Positions 34,538 through 44,001 of a DNA stretch of 64,000 nt are shown piece after piece. The position numbers and the translations under genes are program-made. The notes under the pieces are model-generated. The model was not told where the DNA came from, ran no database searches, and saw nothing but the letters and a program-made list of their open reading frames with translations. The stretch is taken from assembly GCF_008806755.1 (NCBI RefSeq), contig NZ_WAAU01000012.1, positions 186,220 through 250,219 on the forward strand, given 5' to 3'. Position 1 is the first letter of the stretch, and every line of letters begins with the position of its first letter. This DNA is from Tenacibaculum aiptasiae (GTDB lineage: Bacteria > Bacteroidota > Bacteroidia > Flavobacteriales > Flavobacteriaceae).

Positions 34538-35551
34538 TTATCTATTTTTTGTTGTTTCTCTAAGTTCTATACTCGTATTTATAACCTTTGTTATTCTTTC
34601 TACTGGAGCTTTCCCTTCTATTCTTTCAATAATCATACGAACAGCATTTTTCCCTATCTCTTCAGAATGCTGTGTTACCGTTGATAATTTTGGATTACAA
34701 AAAGGCAATACATTTTGGTCTGAAAATCCTATTATTGAAATATCATCTGGAAATTTATATCCAAAATCTTTTGCCTTATTTATCGCTATCACTCCTAATG
34801 TATTATCAATAGCTAAAATTCCATCTACTCCATCATACTCTTCAAATACTTTACTCACTTGTTCTTCTAAATCAACAGTAATATCTATATTCACTATTAT
34901 TGGTTTTTCTTTATACGTCTTACCTTCTGTAATTGCTTTTAGGTAACCATCTGTTCTAAGCTTTCCAACATTTAAACCTTCAAGCGTACTTAGCAAAGCT
35001 ATTTTTCTTCTTCCTTCTTTTAATAATTGATTTGTTGCTTTATAAGCCGCTCCAAAATCATCAATAATTACCTTATCACAATTTACATTCTCTATCATCC
35101 TATCGAACATCACAATTGGTAATTGTTGCCTTAAAATAGCCTTAAAATGCTCTACCTCATCCTTTCTTTGCGTTTCTTCTGCTACCGAAATAATGTAACC
35201 ATCCACGCTTCCATTAGCCAAAAGTTCTATATTCTTTTTTTCATTTTTATATAATTCATTTGATATACAAGTAATAATACTATACCCTAATTTTGAAGCC
35301 TCTTTTTCAATTCCGTGTAAAGACTTTGCAAAAAAATGATTTAGAATATCTGGAATAATAACACCTATAGTTTTTGTCTTACTTTTTTTCAAGCTTAACG
35401 CTGCTTTATTAGGCTTGTAATTATATTCCTTAGCTAATTTTTGTACTTTTTCAATTGTCGCTTGACTAATTTCATAACTATTATTTAATGCTTTTGATAC
35501 TGTAGATACAGATATATTTAGCTCCTTGGCTATATCTTTAAGTGTTATCAT
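34538..35551 (-). CDS. LacI-family transcriptional regulator
   Basis: 337 residues. N-terminal helix-turn-helix (ITLKDIAKELNISVSTVSKALN) and hinge (PNKAALSLKKSKTKTIGVIIP, in part), then a periplasmic-binding-protein-like effector domain (IIPDILNHFFAKSLHGIE, DGYIISVAEET, VDGILAIDNTLGVIAI, FSDQNVLPFCNPKLSTV). It probably senses a sugar or glycoside from the PUL. It sits inside the operon between GH3 and the GPH symporter, and a CG-centred dyad before the gene (35586-35600) suggests autoregulation. Complete. Confidence 0.93.
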   Translation of the reverse strand: MITLKDIAKELNISVSTVSKALNNSYEISQATIEKVQKLAKEYNYKPNKAALSLKKSKTKTIGVIIPDILNHFFAKSLHGIEKEASKLGYSIITCISNELYKNEKKNIELLANGSVDGYIISVAEETQRKDEVEHFKAILRQQLPIVMFDRMIENVNCDKVIIDDFGAAYKATNQLLKEGRRKIALLSTLEGLNVGKLRTDGYLKAITEGKTYKEKPIIVNIDITVDLEEQVSKVFEEYDGVDGILAIDNTLGVIAINKAKDFGYKFPDDISIIGFSDQNVLPFCNPKLSTVTQHSEEIGKNAVRMIIERIEGKAPVERITKVINTSIELRETTKNR

Positions 35552-35585
35552 TTTTTTCTATAAAACTAATGAAATTAAACTGACT

Positions 35586-35600
35586 TTTGTAAACGACAAA
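35586..35600. promoter_or_regulatory. LacI-type operator half-site and dyad
   Basis: TTTGTAAACGACAAA contains the inverted pair TTTGT/ACAAA and one perfect LacI-type half-site (TTTGTAAACG, minus-strand CGTTTACAAA), 35 bp upstream of the LacI start. The rest of 35552-35656 is AT-rich with no terminator that I can see. Confidence 0.4.
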
Positions 35601-35656
35601 CTATCACTATTGATAATCCATTCTTAATTTATAAAGTAAAATTCTATAATTTTTTA

Positions 35657-37900
35657 TTACTCATAGATAAACTCCAGCTTTTCTTTTGAAGCTGAACTTG
35701 CTCCTATCCAAACATTGAATTTACCCTTCTCAACTCCATATTCTAAATGGTTGTTATAATATTTTAAATCTTGGAGTTTTATTGTAAAACTTACCTTTTT
35801 CTTTTCATGAGGTTTTAAACTTATTCTTTTATATCCTTTTAATTCTTTTACTGGTCTTGTAATACTTCCTACCACATCTTGAATATACAACTGAACCAAC
35901 TCTCTCCCCTTTCTTTTTCCTATATTGGTAACATCAACTGAAGCGATTATATTTCCATTATGTGTTAATTTATTTGTTGATAATGTTAAGTTTGAATACT
36001 TAAATGCTGCATATCCCAATCCAAAACCAAAAGGAAATTCAGGTTCGTAACCTGCATCTAAATAATGAGAAGTATTCCCTAAAGAGCTTTGCCAAGCACC
36101 AATTGGTATACTATCTATATGTACAAATTCTTTAGCACTTGCTGGTCTCCCTGTATTCTTATGATTGTAATATAATGGTAATTGGCCAGCCATTTTTGGC
36201 CACGTTATTGGCAATCTTCCTTTTGGTTCTTCCACTCCATAAATCATCTCATAAATAGCATCTCCTCCCATAGTTCCAGGATGCCATGTCATTAAAACAC
36301 CATCAATTTTATTTTTTATGTTCTGTAGAGTTATTGGACGACCTGCCATAATTGTTAATATTATCGGTTTTTTAAGCCTTGATAACTCTTTTATTAACTC
36401 TTCTTGTACTCCTGGTAAATTTATATTCGCTCTACTATGTGCCTCTCCTGATAATATTGCTTCTTCTCCCCCTATAAACAAAATAACATCAGCTTTTTTA
36501 GCTTTAGACATCACTTCTCTAAATTGTTTTTTACTTGAATCTCTACTATAAGTTAAACCCTCTATAAACTCAAAATTTGCGTTATGGTTTCTAAAAGACA
36601 TTACTGGTGTTACTGTATAGTTCTTATCTCCATCAAAAGTCCAAGTTCCTAATTGTTCCCTAGGTTTATCAGCCAAAGGCCCAACTATAAGTATTTTCGT
36701 ATTTTTATCTAAAGGAAGAATATTGTTTTTATTTTTTAATAATACTGAACTTTTTATAGCTGCTTCTTTTGCCAACTCTAAATGCTTAATATCGTAAAGT
36801 TTTCCTGTTTTACTCCTATATGGATTCTCAAACAACCCCATTCTTATTTTCACTCTTAAAATATCTGCTACCAATTTGTCTATTTGGTTTATTGATAACT
36901 TTTTCTCTTTTAATAGTTCTTGTACATTGTCCTCATAAGACTTACTTGTCATTTCCATATTCAATCCAGCATTAATAGCCTTTTCTGCTGCTTTCTTTTC
37001 ATCTTCTGCGTAACCATGAGCTATCATTTCTGTAACCGAATTCCAATCGCTAACCACAAAACCATCAAACTTTAATTGTTTTCTTAAAATATCTGACAGC
37101 AACTCTTTATCCCCTGATGCTGGTACTCCATTTACTTCGTTAAATGAAGTCATTACGGTTTGAGCTCCTGATTCAAAAGCTGATTGAAATGGTGGTAAAT
37201 AAGTATTATATAATTGTTCTTTACTAATAATCGCTGTATTATAATCTCTACCACCTATTGCTGCTCCATATCCTATAAAATGCTTTGCACATGCAATTAA
37301 ACTTGTTGGATCAGATAAACTATCTCCCTGAAACCCTTCTACATATGCTTTTGCCATTTGTTTTGCCAAATATGGGTCTTCTCCTGGCGATTCTGCTATC
37401 CTTCCCCATCTTGCATCTCTAGCTATATCTAACATTGGCGCAAAAGTCCATCTTACTCCAAATGCAGAAGCTTCTATTGCTGCTACTCTAGAAGAATTCT
37501 TTGCTACTTCTTCATCCCAAGATGCAGCTACACCCAAAGGAATTGGAAAAATTGTTTTAAATCCATGAATTACATCTCTTGAAAAAATTAACGGTATTTT
37601 ATTAGGACTTTCTTCTACAGCAATTCTTTGTAATTCATCCACATATTCTTTATTCATTACATTTAAGAAAGCTCCTATCCTTCCTTCTCTAACAGCTTTT
37701 TTCAATGACTCTGGCAATGTTCCTTTTACTCTACTAGAAGTTCCCCTAAGATTTAACTGCCCTATTTTTTCTTCTAATGTCATTTTAAACAAAAGTTCTT
37801 GTACTTTAGATTCTATTGGGGTATTCTCTTTTTTATTCTTTTCACAACCTATTGCGAAAAACATTATAGTTCCTAATAAAAAAATAACTATTGCGCGCAT
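35657..37900 (-). CDS. GH3 beta-glucosidase lipoprotein (PUL, first)
   Basis: 747 residues with lipobox IGC (Cys19). GH3 N-domain: MTLEEKIGQLNLRG, DVIHGFKTIFPIPLG, PMLDIARDARWGRIAESPGEDP, CAKHFIGYGA, and the nucleophile Asp in GFVVSDWNSV. The second domain carries AGRPITLQNIK and a GGEEAILSGEAHSR acid/base-type loop. A C-terminal FnIII-like domain starts near 640. Like BglX it should remove glucose from beta-linked oligosaccharides in the periplasm. About 7 bp separate it from the SMP-30 gene. It is paralogous to the GH3 at 49771 and probably differs in linkage preference. Confidence 0.95.
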   Translation of the reverse strand: MRAIVIFLLGTIMFFAIGCEKNKKENTPIESKVQELLFKMTLEEKIGQLNLRGTSSRVKGTLPESLKKAVREGRIGAFLNVMNKEYVDELQRIAVEESPNKIPLIFSRDVIHGFKTIFPIPLGVAASWDEEVAKNSSRVAAIEASAFGVRWTFAPMLDIARDARWGRIAESPGEDPYLAKQMAKAYVEGFQGDSLSDPTSLIACAKHFIGYGAAIGGRDYNTAIISKEQLYNTYLPPFQSAFESGAQTVMTSFNEVNGVPASGDKELLSDILRKQLKFDGFVVSDWNSVTEMIAHGYAEDEKKAAEKAINAGLNMEMTSKSYEDNVQELLKEKKLSINQIDKLVADILRVKIRMGLFENPYRSKTGKLYDIKHLELAKEAAIKSSVLLKNKNNILPLDKNTKILIVGPLADKPREQLGTWTFDGDKNYTVTPVMSFRNHNANFEFIEGLTYSRDSSKKQFREVMSKAKKADVILFIGGEEAILSGEAHSRANINLPGVQEELIKELSRLKKPIILTIMAGRPITLQNIKNKIDGVLMTWHPGTMGGDAIYEMIYGVEEPKGRLPITWPKMAGQLPLYYNHKNTGRPASAKEFVHIDSIPIGAWQSSLGNTSHYLDAGYEPEFPFGFGLGYAAFKYSNLTLSTNKLTHNGNIIASVDVTNIGKRKGRELVQLYIQDVVGSITRPVKELKGYKRISLKPHEKKKVSFTIKLQDLKYYNNHLEYGVEKGKFNVWIGASSASKEKLEFIYE

Positions 37901-37907
37901 ATTGTTT

Positions 37908-38933
37908 TTACTTTATTTGTCCTACAGCTAACTTTTCTTTATTATAAACTGGAGTTTTAAAATAGCTTGACCTCACCCCTTTTACACCTGGAATAGCTAC
38001 AAACAAAGAGCCTGCTAATGGATATTTTTCTCTTTCTTCTTTTGTCATATCAACACTTGCAGTTGTTATATATAATTTATCTAAATTTTCTCCTCCAAAC
38101 GCACAAGAAGTTACATTATGAGCTGGCACTTCTATTTTAGAAACCAATTTTCCTGTTTTAGGATTATATTGAGCTACTGCATTTCCATTCCACATTCCTA
38201 CCCACAACATATCATTCTCATCTATAGTCATTCCATCTGGAAAACCATCTTTTTGATTAACCTTCACTACTATTCTTTCATTTGAAATTGTATTGGTTTT
38301 CAAATCAAAATCAAAAGCTCTAATATTTCCTGTTGGAGTGTCTATATAATACATTATATCTCCCTTTTTAGTCCATACAATTCCATTAGAAATTGTTATG
38401 TTTTCTAACATAGTTACTGTCTTTCCTTGATTATCTACTTTATATAACTTACCACTAGACGTTGTTTGCTTTAAATTCATTGACCCTACCCATAAATTTC
38501 CACTTGGATCACATTTCCCATCATTAAATCTATTTTCTTTAATTAAAGCTTCAATATCTGATAAAAGAGACATTTCTTCAGTATTAATGTTCACTACATA
38601 AATCCCATCTTCCAAAGCTACCACTACTTTATCTCCTGTTTCTGAAGGAACAACTGTTCCAATTTTTGAAGGCATTGTTATTGTCCTATTCTTTTTATTC
38701 AATGGATTATATATGTGTAATCTCTTTTTTTCTATATCTACCCAAATGAAATTTTTCTTTTTATAATCCCAAAATGCACCTTCTCCTAATTTTGCAGGGG
38801 TTTGATATTCTAGAACTGCTTCAACTGAATAATTTTTCACCTTACATGCTTCTAAAACCATAATCCCCAACACTAACAATAGTATATTTACAAGCACCGT
38901 TATTTTTCTTTCTTTTAATCTATTCAACATCAT
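37908..38933 (-). CDS. SMP-30/gluconolactonase-like lipoprotein
   Basis: 341 residues. A hydrophobic signal ends with LEAC (Cys30). The rest is a six-bladed beta-propeller of the SMP-30/LRE family: PAKLGEGAFWDYKKKNFIWVD, NRFNDGKCDPSGNLWVG, TISNGIVWTK and DGFPDGMTIDENDMLWVG, which hold the Glu, Asn and Asp metal ligands (GEG, FND, SNG, DGM). Known members hydrolyse sugar lactones. In this operon an aldonolactone made by oxidation of a beta-glucan end could be the substrate; that link is inferred. It lies between the GH3 and SSS genes. Confidence 0.88.
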   Translation of the reverse strand: MMLNRLKERKITVLVNILLLVLGIMVLEACKVKNYSVEAVLEYQTPAKLGEGAFWDYKKKNFIWVDIEKKRLHIYNPLNKKNRTITMPSKIGTVVPSETGDKVVVALEDGIYVVNINTEEMSLLSDIEALIKENRFNDGKCDPSGNLWVGSMNLKQTTSSGKLYKVDNQGKTVTMLENITISNGIVWTKKGDIMYYIDTPTGNIRAFDFDLKTNTISNERIVVKVNQKDGFPDGMTIDENDMLWVGMWNGNAVAQYNPKTGKLVSKIEVPAHNVTSCAFGGENLDKLYITTASVDMTKEEREKYPLAGSLFVAIPGVKGVRSSYFKTPVYNKEKLAVGQIK

Positions 38934-39030
38934 TCTTAATGATTTTTATTTCAAAATAAATGTATAACTCCCTTTCCTGTTCTTTAAAAACAAGCAATTA
39001 AACAACAACATTTATTAAGTATATATTTAT

Positions 39031-40620
39031 CTATGAGAAGTATAAAAATGTTCCTATCACAATAACACATATCAATACCCCCACTAACTTTACATGCTTC
39101 CAAGGTGTGATATCTACTTCTTTTGTGAATTCTTGGACATAATCTTTATCTCTAGGGTATAGTTTACCTATTAACAACATTATTAACACATTCAATACAA
39201 ATAGTATTGCCATAACATGCAAAAAGTGAGGATAATTTTCCTCTCCAAATACATAAGGTTTTAAATAAAATTGACTAATCACATACAATACAACTCCTGA
39301 TATTATGGCAACCTTTGCTGCTATAGCTGGTACTTTTTTAGTTAAATATCCAACAACAATTATTGTTAATATAGGTATACTATAACAACCATTTACTTCT
39401 TGTAAATAACCAAACAAACCATCTGGTGCATTAGCAATAAAAGGTGCTACAAACATTGATAATACCGCCAATACAACTCCGAATTTCTTACCTGCTAATA
39501 CCACCTGTTTTTCACTTGCTTCTTTATTTATATATTCTTTATAAATATCTATTCCGAAAAGTGTTACCGAACTATTTAGCGCACTATTAAACGAACTTAA
39601 TATTGCTCCAAACAATACAGCAGCAAAAAAACCTACAAATGACAATGGTAAAACCTTAGTTACTAACTTTGGATAAGCTTCATCTGGGTTTGTTAATGAT
39701 TCTCCAAAAAGATGAAACGCTATAATCCCTGGCAATACTACTATGATTGGTCCTAAAATTTTAAAGAATGAAGCTAATAATAATCCTTTTTGACCTTCTT
39801 TTAAATTTTTTGCCCCTAGAGCTCTTTGTATAATAGCCTGATTAGTTCCCCAATAAAACAATTGCACCAACATCATACCTGTGAAAATAGTTGCAAATGG
39901 TATCGAAGAACCACTTCCTCCTATTGAATTTAATTTTTCCGTATGTGTAGTTGTTAAAATAGTTATCCCTTCTAAAAAGCTTCCTTCTCCAACTTCAATT
40001 AAACCAAAAACTGGAATCAACAAACCTCCTACTATAAGTCCAACTGCATTAATTGTATCTGATACTGCTACCGCTTTTAAACCTCCAAAAATTGCATAAA
40101 TAGACCCAATTATTCCTATTGAAAATATACATATCCATAAAGCTGTTTCTTTTGATACTCCCAATAAATCTGGCACATTAAACATTGTACTTATTGCCAA
40201 CGATCCTGAGTATAATACTATAGGTAAAAAAACTACAACATAACCAGATAAGAACAATCCTGATGCTATCGATTTTGTGATTTTATCATACCGTCTTTCT
40301 AAAAAAGTTGGCACCGTTGTTAAACCTCCTTTTAAATACCTAGGCAACAAAAACACTGCTGTAATTACCATTGCTATTGCCGCCAAGGTTTCCCAAGCCA
40401 TTACCAATATCCCTTCTTTAAAGGCTTGTCCATTTAAACCTACTAATTGCTCAGTAGATAAGTTTGTTAATAATAACGATCCTGCTATAACTGTAGCTGT
40501 TAAACTTCTTCCTCCTAAAAAATATCCTTCTGAAGATTGTTCATTTGTTTTTCTAGTTGCCAAATAAGCTATAACTGCTACTAAAACCGTAAATCCTATA
40601 AAGGAGATTATACTTAACAT
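39031..40620 (-). CDS. SSS-family sodium:solute symporter (SglT-like)
   Basis: 529 residues, about fourteen helices. Opening GYFLGGRSLTATVIAGSLLLTNLSTEQLVGLNGQ, read in parts, and GVSKETALW, QAIIQRALGAKNLKEGQKG and LFGAILSSFNSALNSSVTLFGIDIYK match the SGLT branch of the solute:sodium symporters. It likely imports a monosaccharide such as glucose released by the GH3 enzymes. It follows the FG-GAP gene by 6 bp. The 97-bp gap to the SMP-30 gene (38934-39030) has only a weak TTTATTTC/AAATAAA pairing. Confidence 0.92.
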   Translation of the reverse strand: MLSIISFIGFTVLVAVIAYLATRKTNEQSSEGYFLGGRSLTATVIAGSLLLTNLSTEQLVGLNGQAFKEGILVMAWETLAAIAMVITAVFLLPRYLKGGLTTVPTFLERRYDKITKSIASGLFLSGYVVVFLPIVLYSGSLAISTMFNVPDLLGVSKETALWICIFSIGIIGSIYAIFGGLKAVAVSDTINAVGLIVGGLLIPVFGLIEVGEGSFLEGITILTTTHTEKLNSIGGSGSSIPFATIFTGMMLVQLFYWGTNQAIIQRALGAKNLKEGQKGLLLASFFKILGPIIVVLPGIIAFHLFGESLTNPDEAYPKLVTKVLPLSFVGFFAAVLFGAILSSFNSALNSSVTLFGIDIYKEYINKEASEKQVVLAGKKFGVVLAVLSMFVAPFIANAPDGLFGYLQEVNGCYSIPILTIIVVGYLTKKVPAIAAKVAIISGVVLYVISQFYLKPYVFGEENYPHFLHVMAILFVLNVLIMLLIGKLYPRDKDYVQEFTKEVDITPWKHVKLVGVLICVIVIGTFLYFS

Positions 40621-40626
40621 ATTCTT

Positions 40627-43600
40627 TTAATTATTAATTTTTATAAACTGTAGGTAATCGTTATTTTTTACTGAAATGATATACTTTTGATTACCCACCG
40701 TAATTGGCACCAAATCCTTTACATCTCCTTCTGTAAAAAGTCCGCTATTTATTGTTGAAATTGATTTGAATTTTCCTTTTCCATTCCCTTCTAAAAACAC
40801 TCCATAGCTTCCATCATTTCTTGGTGTTTCTACTTCTGAATTGTATAAATTCCCTGCCACTACTGCATCTAAATTCCCATCGTCGTTAAAATCATTTACT
40901 ATTATTTGATTGATACTTGAAAATTGAGCTTCGATTGGTAATTCATGTACAATTAATTTACCTTCTTTATTTTCCAAATAGATACTTGCAAATGAACTTA
41001 CTTGATAATGCAATGAGTTCTCTAAATTCTTACTTCCATAAACATCCACCAGAGTAGCTGTTGAAAATTCATTGTAATTTTTAAACTTACTCTTTAATGA
41101 TGGAATTTGTTGAGACGAACATTGCTTTCCTCTAACCGGATACTGCTTTCCTTCATTATAGTAACTCAATACAATATCATTTTCATTGTTTTTATCAAAA
41201 TCGTTTACATAAATATCAAATGTTTCTTTTTCTGTAGCTTTATATTTATAGTTTAAACCGTTATTTCCAACGATGTAATCCATATCTCCATCATTATCAA
41301 AATCTCCTTGATTTATACTCCACCACCAACCTGTGATATTTTTAGTTAGTCCATATTTTCCTGAAATTTCTTCAAATTTTCCCTTATGATTTACAAACAC
41401 TTTTATTGACATCCATTCTCCAACAATTATAATATCTTCCCATCCATCATTATTTATATCAGTAACAACTGCTGATGTTGCCATTCCTAAGTTTTTAAGT
41501 AACGGTATTTTTGAACTTGTTACATTATTGAATTTTATAGATTTTTCATCCGAAGCATTTTCTAATAAACTACTTGATGTTGGTAACGGATACTTCCCTG
41601 GAACTTGCCTTCCTAGAACCAAAACATCTTGTTTACCATCTTTATTAAAATCTAATTTATAAACTCTTGAACCACTATTTTGCAGTTGTGGTAATGCTTT
41701 TTTTTCTTTCTGAAAATTACCCTTTCCATCATTCACATATAATCTATCTTGTAGCATTGTTGATTTTTCTGCATATTCATATCCTCCACTAACTACATAT
41801 AAATCCTGATCTCCATCATTATCTGCATCAAAAAATAACGCCCCTAAATCTTCTGATAACTTGTCTTTTGTTATTTCTAAATTTTGTTTTTCATAAAAGC
41901 CTTCTTTCTTTTGAATAAATAATCTTCCTTCGTTCCCAAAAGAACCTCCTACAAAACAATCCTCTAAACCATCATTATTTACATCGGCTACTGCTACAGC
42001 TGGCCCTAATGTTGACATTTTGTGTGGTAATAAAACTTGTTTATCAAAATCGTTTATATCATTTTCTACAGATTTGTACGCTAATAATTTTGAATTTTCA
42101 TTTGAGAATATTTTCTTTTTTACTAAAGTTCTATCTTTTCCTTTCTCAGCATTAGCATATTTTAAAACTATGGACTGATTCGTTTTTACTCCTTTAAGAA
42201 CTTCTTCTTTTCCTCTAGGCCAAACTACTTTTAAACTATCTACTTTTTTAGCATCTCCTAAACCGAAATGTAATTTTGGTGCTACTGACGACTGAAACCC
42301 TCTTGTTAAAGTTAATTCTTGTTTTTGTACATTTTTCCCAACATAAGTATAAACTTTAGCTCCTAATCCAAAAGGATTTTTTTGAGTCCCTTTAAAAGAA
42401 ACACTTAAATAATTTTTATCATTTCCTTTATTTTCAAATACACTTGCAATTTCATCAAGATTATTGATTACTACATCTAAATCTCCATCATTATCAAGAT
42501 CAGCATAAGTCCAACCATTTGAAAACCCTTTATGCTCTATTCCCCATTTTTTATTTACCCTTTCAAACTGAATTCCATTAACATTTTTAAACATAAAATT
42601 GTCAATTTTTTCAGAAGGAATCATTTTTGTTTTCTCTAACAATGAATACTTCTTATACTCTTCTCCATCTATTTTCTTAAAAAAATCTTTATTATTTACC
42701 TCTCTTCTTGTTCCATTAGTTATATACAAATCTTTAAAGCCATCATTATCAAAATCAGCAAACATAGGCCCCCAACTCCAATCTGTAGATGAAGTTCCTG
42801 AAATCCTAGATATGTTTGAAAATTTTGGAACATTATTTTCTATACTTCCAACATTTAATTGCAAGCAGTTATGCATGTATTGATAATGGAACCCGTAAAG
42901 TACTGTTTCATAAAATAATCGAGGATTCATACTTGCCATATTTGCTTTTTGTCGTCGATTATTATTCGATTCCATATCAACTTGAAATACATCTAATAAC
43001 TCATCATTATTGATATCAGCAATATCAATCCCCATCCCATAAAAAGAAGTTTGAGAAGTTGCTTCTTTTATCACCTCTTTAAATGTTCCATCTTGATTGT
43101 TTATGTATAAAAAATCTGGAATACTGTAATCATTCGACACATATAAATCTTGCCAACCATCATTGTTTAAGTCTGCAGCTACGACTCCTAATGAAAAACT
43201 ATAATTTTTCACTCCAGATATCTCTGTAACATCAATAAAATATTTTCCTTCGTTTCTATACAACTTATCTGTTTCTTCATCTGAAACATTTTTCATTCTA
43301 TAGTCATATATTGCATTTGAAGTTGTTGGATGAGCAATTGGATAATTTGCCACATACAAATCTAAATCTCCATCATTATCAAAATCAAAAAAAGTTGCTT
43401 GTACTGAATTCCCTAATGCATCAATTTGATATTCTTTTGCTCTTTCTGTGAATGTATTATCTCTGTTATTTATATACAATTCATTTCTCTTATCTCCATT
43501 TTTACCTGAAACTGAACAGTAGATATCTAAGTAACCATCTGCATTTACATCGGCCATTGTGACTCCTGTATACCATTTTGAATCGCCTTCAATTTTAGCT

Positions 43601-43911
43601 TTCTCTGAGATATCTTCAAAAGAAAAGCTACCCTTATTTAAGTATAATCTGTTTTTAACTTGGTTTCCTGTAAAGAATAAATCTACTAATCCATCATTAT
43701 TTATATCACCAGCAGCAACACCTCCACCCATATAAATAGAGGTGTATTTAAAGTAATTTAAAGAATCTGTTTCTGTTAAATTATTTTCAAAACGAATACC
43801 TGTTGTATTGGATTTTAACTCATTGAACAACAGGTCGTTTTTTTTAGTACTTTTTTGATCAGTACACGCTACAAATAATATTACAATTATGATTAAAAAG
43901 GGAAATCTCAT
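40627..43911 (-). CDS. FG-GAP/VCBS-repeat and ASPIC/UnbV lipoprotein
   Basis: Large surface lipoprotein of 1094 residues (lipobox VAC, Cys16). It contains about ten FG-GAP/VCBS blades, each with a calcium-loop-like D-x-[ND]-x-D-G-x-x-D: GDINNDGLVDLFF, DVNADGYLDIYC, DFDNDGDLDLYV, DLNNDGWQDLYV, DINNDELLDVFQ, DFDNDGFKDLYI. Between two propeller-like halves is an ASPIC/UnbV domain (about residues 490-585; NPFGLGAKVYTYVG, FGLGDAKKVDSLKVVWPRG). Such proteins often accompany SusC/SusD in Bacteroidota and are thought to bind glycans. Adjacent to SusD, from which it is separated by a large stem-loop. Confidence 0.9.
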   Translation of the reverse strand: MRFPFLIIIVILFVACTDQKSTKKNDLLFNELKSNTTGIRFENNLTETDSLNYFKYTSIYMGGGVAAGDINNDGLVDLFFTGNQVKNRLYLNKGSFSFEDISEKAKIEGDSKWYTGVTMADVNADGYLDIYCSVSGKNGDKRNELYINNRDNTFTERAKEYQIDALGNSVQATFFDFDNDGDLDLYVANYPIAHPTTSNAIYDYRMKNVSDEETDKLYRNEGKYFIDVTEISGVKNYSFSLGVVAADLNNDGWQDLYVSNDYSIPDFLYINNQDGTFKEVIKEATSQTSFYGMGIDIADINNDELLDVFQVDMESNNNRRQKANMASMNPRLFYETVLYGFHYQYMHNCLQLNVGSIENNVPKFSNISRISGTSSTDWSWGPMFADFDNDGFKDLYITNGTRREVNNKDFFKKIDGEEYKKYSLLEKTKMIPSEKIDNFMFKNVNGIQFERVNKKWGIEHKGFSNGWTYADLDNDGDLDVVINNLDEIASVFENKGNDKNYLSVSFKGTQKNPFGLGAKVYTYVGKNVQKQELTLTRGFQSSVAPKLHFGLGDAKKVDSLKVVWPRGKEEVLKGVKTNQSIVLKYANAEKGKDRTLVKKKIFSNENSKLLAYKSVENDINDFDKQVLLPHKMSTLGPAVAVADVNNDGLEDCFVGGSFGNEGRLFIQKKEGFYEKQNLEITKDKLSEDLGALFFDADNDGDQDLYVVSGGYEYAEKSTMLQDRLYVNDGKGNFQKEKKALPQLQNSGSRVYKLDFNKDGKQDVLVLGRQVPGKYPLPTSSSLLENASDEKSIKFNNVTSSKIPLLKNLGMATSAVVTDINNDGWEDIIIVGEWMSIKVFVNHKGKFEEISGKYGLTKNITGWWWSINQGDFDNDGDMDYIVGNNGLNYKYKATEKETFDIYVNDFDKNNENDIVLSYYNEGKQYPVRGKQCSSQQIPSLKSKFKNYNEFSTATLVDVYGSKNLENSLHYQVSSFASIYLENKEGKLIVHELPIEAQFSSINQIIVNDFNDDGNLDAVVAGNLYNSEVETPRNDGSYGVFLEGNGKGKFKSISTINSGLFTEGDVKDLVPITVGNQKYIISVKNNDYLQFIKINN

Positions 43912-43923
43912 ATACTTAAGTAA

Positions 43924-43980
43924 GACTTAATAAACTAGATAGTTAATTGCTTTTTTAGCAACTAACCACCTAGTTAAGTC
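43924..43980 (-). promoter_or_regulatory. Intercistronic stem-loop between susD and the FG-GAP gene
   Basis: Nested pairings: GACTTAA (43924-43930) with TTAAGTC (43974-43980), CTAG (43935-43938) with CTAG (43970-43973), GTTAATTGC (43942-43950) with GCAACTAAC (43958-43966, one G-T pair), loop TTTTTTA. No T-run follows on the minus strand, so it looks like a processing or stability element that sets susCD mRNA above the downstream genes rather than a full terminator. Confidence 0.6.
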
Positions 43981-44001
43981 AATAATAAAACAAAGTTTTT
44001 T

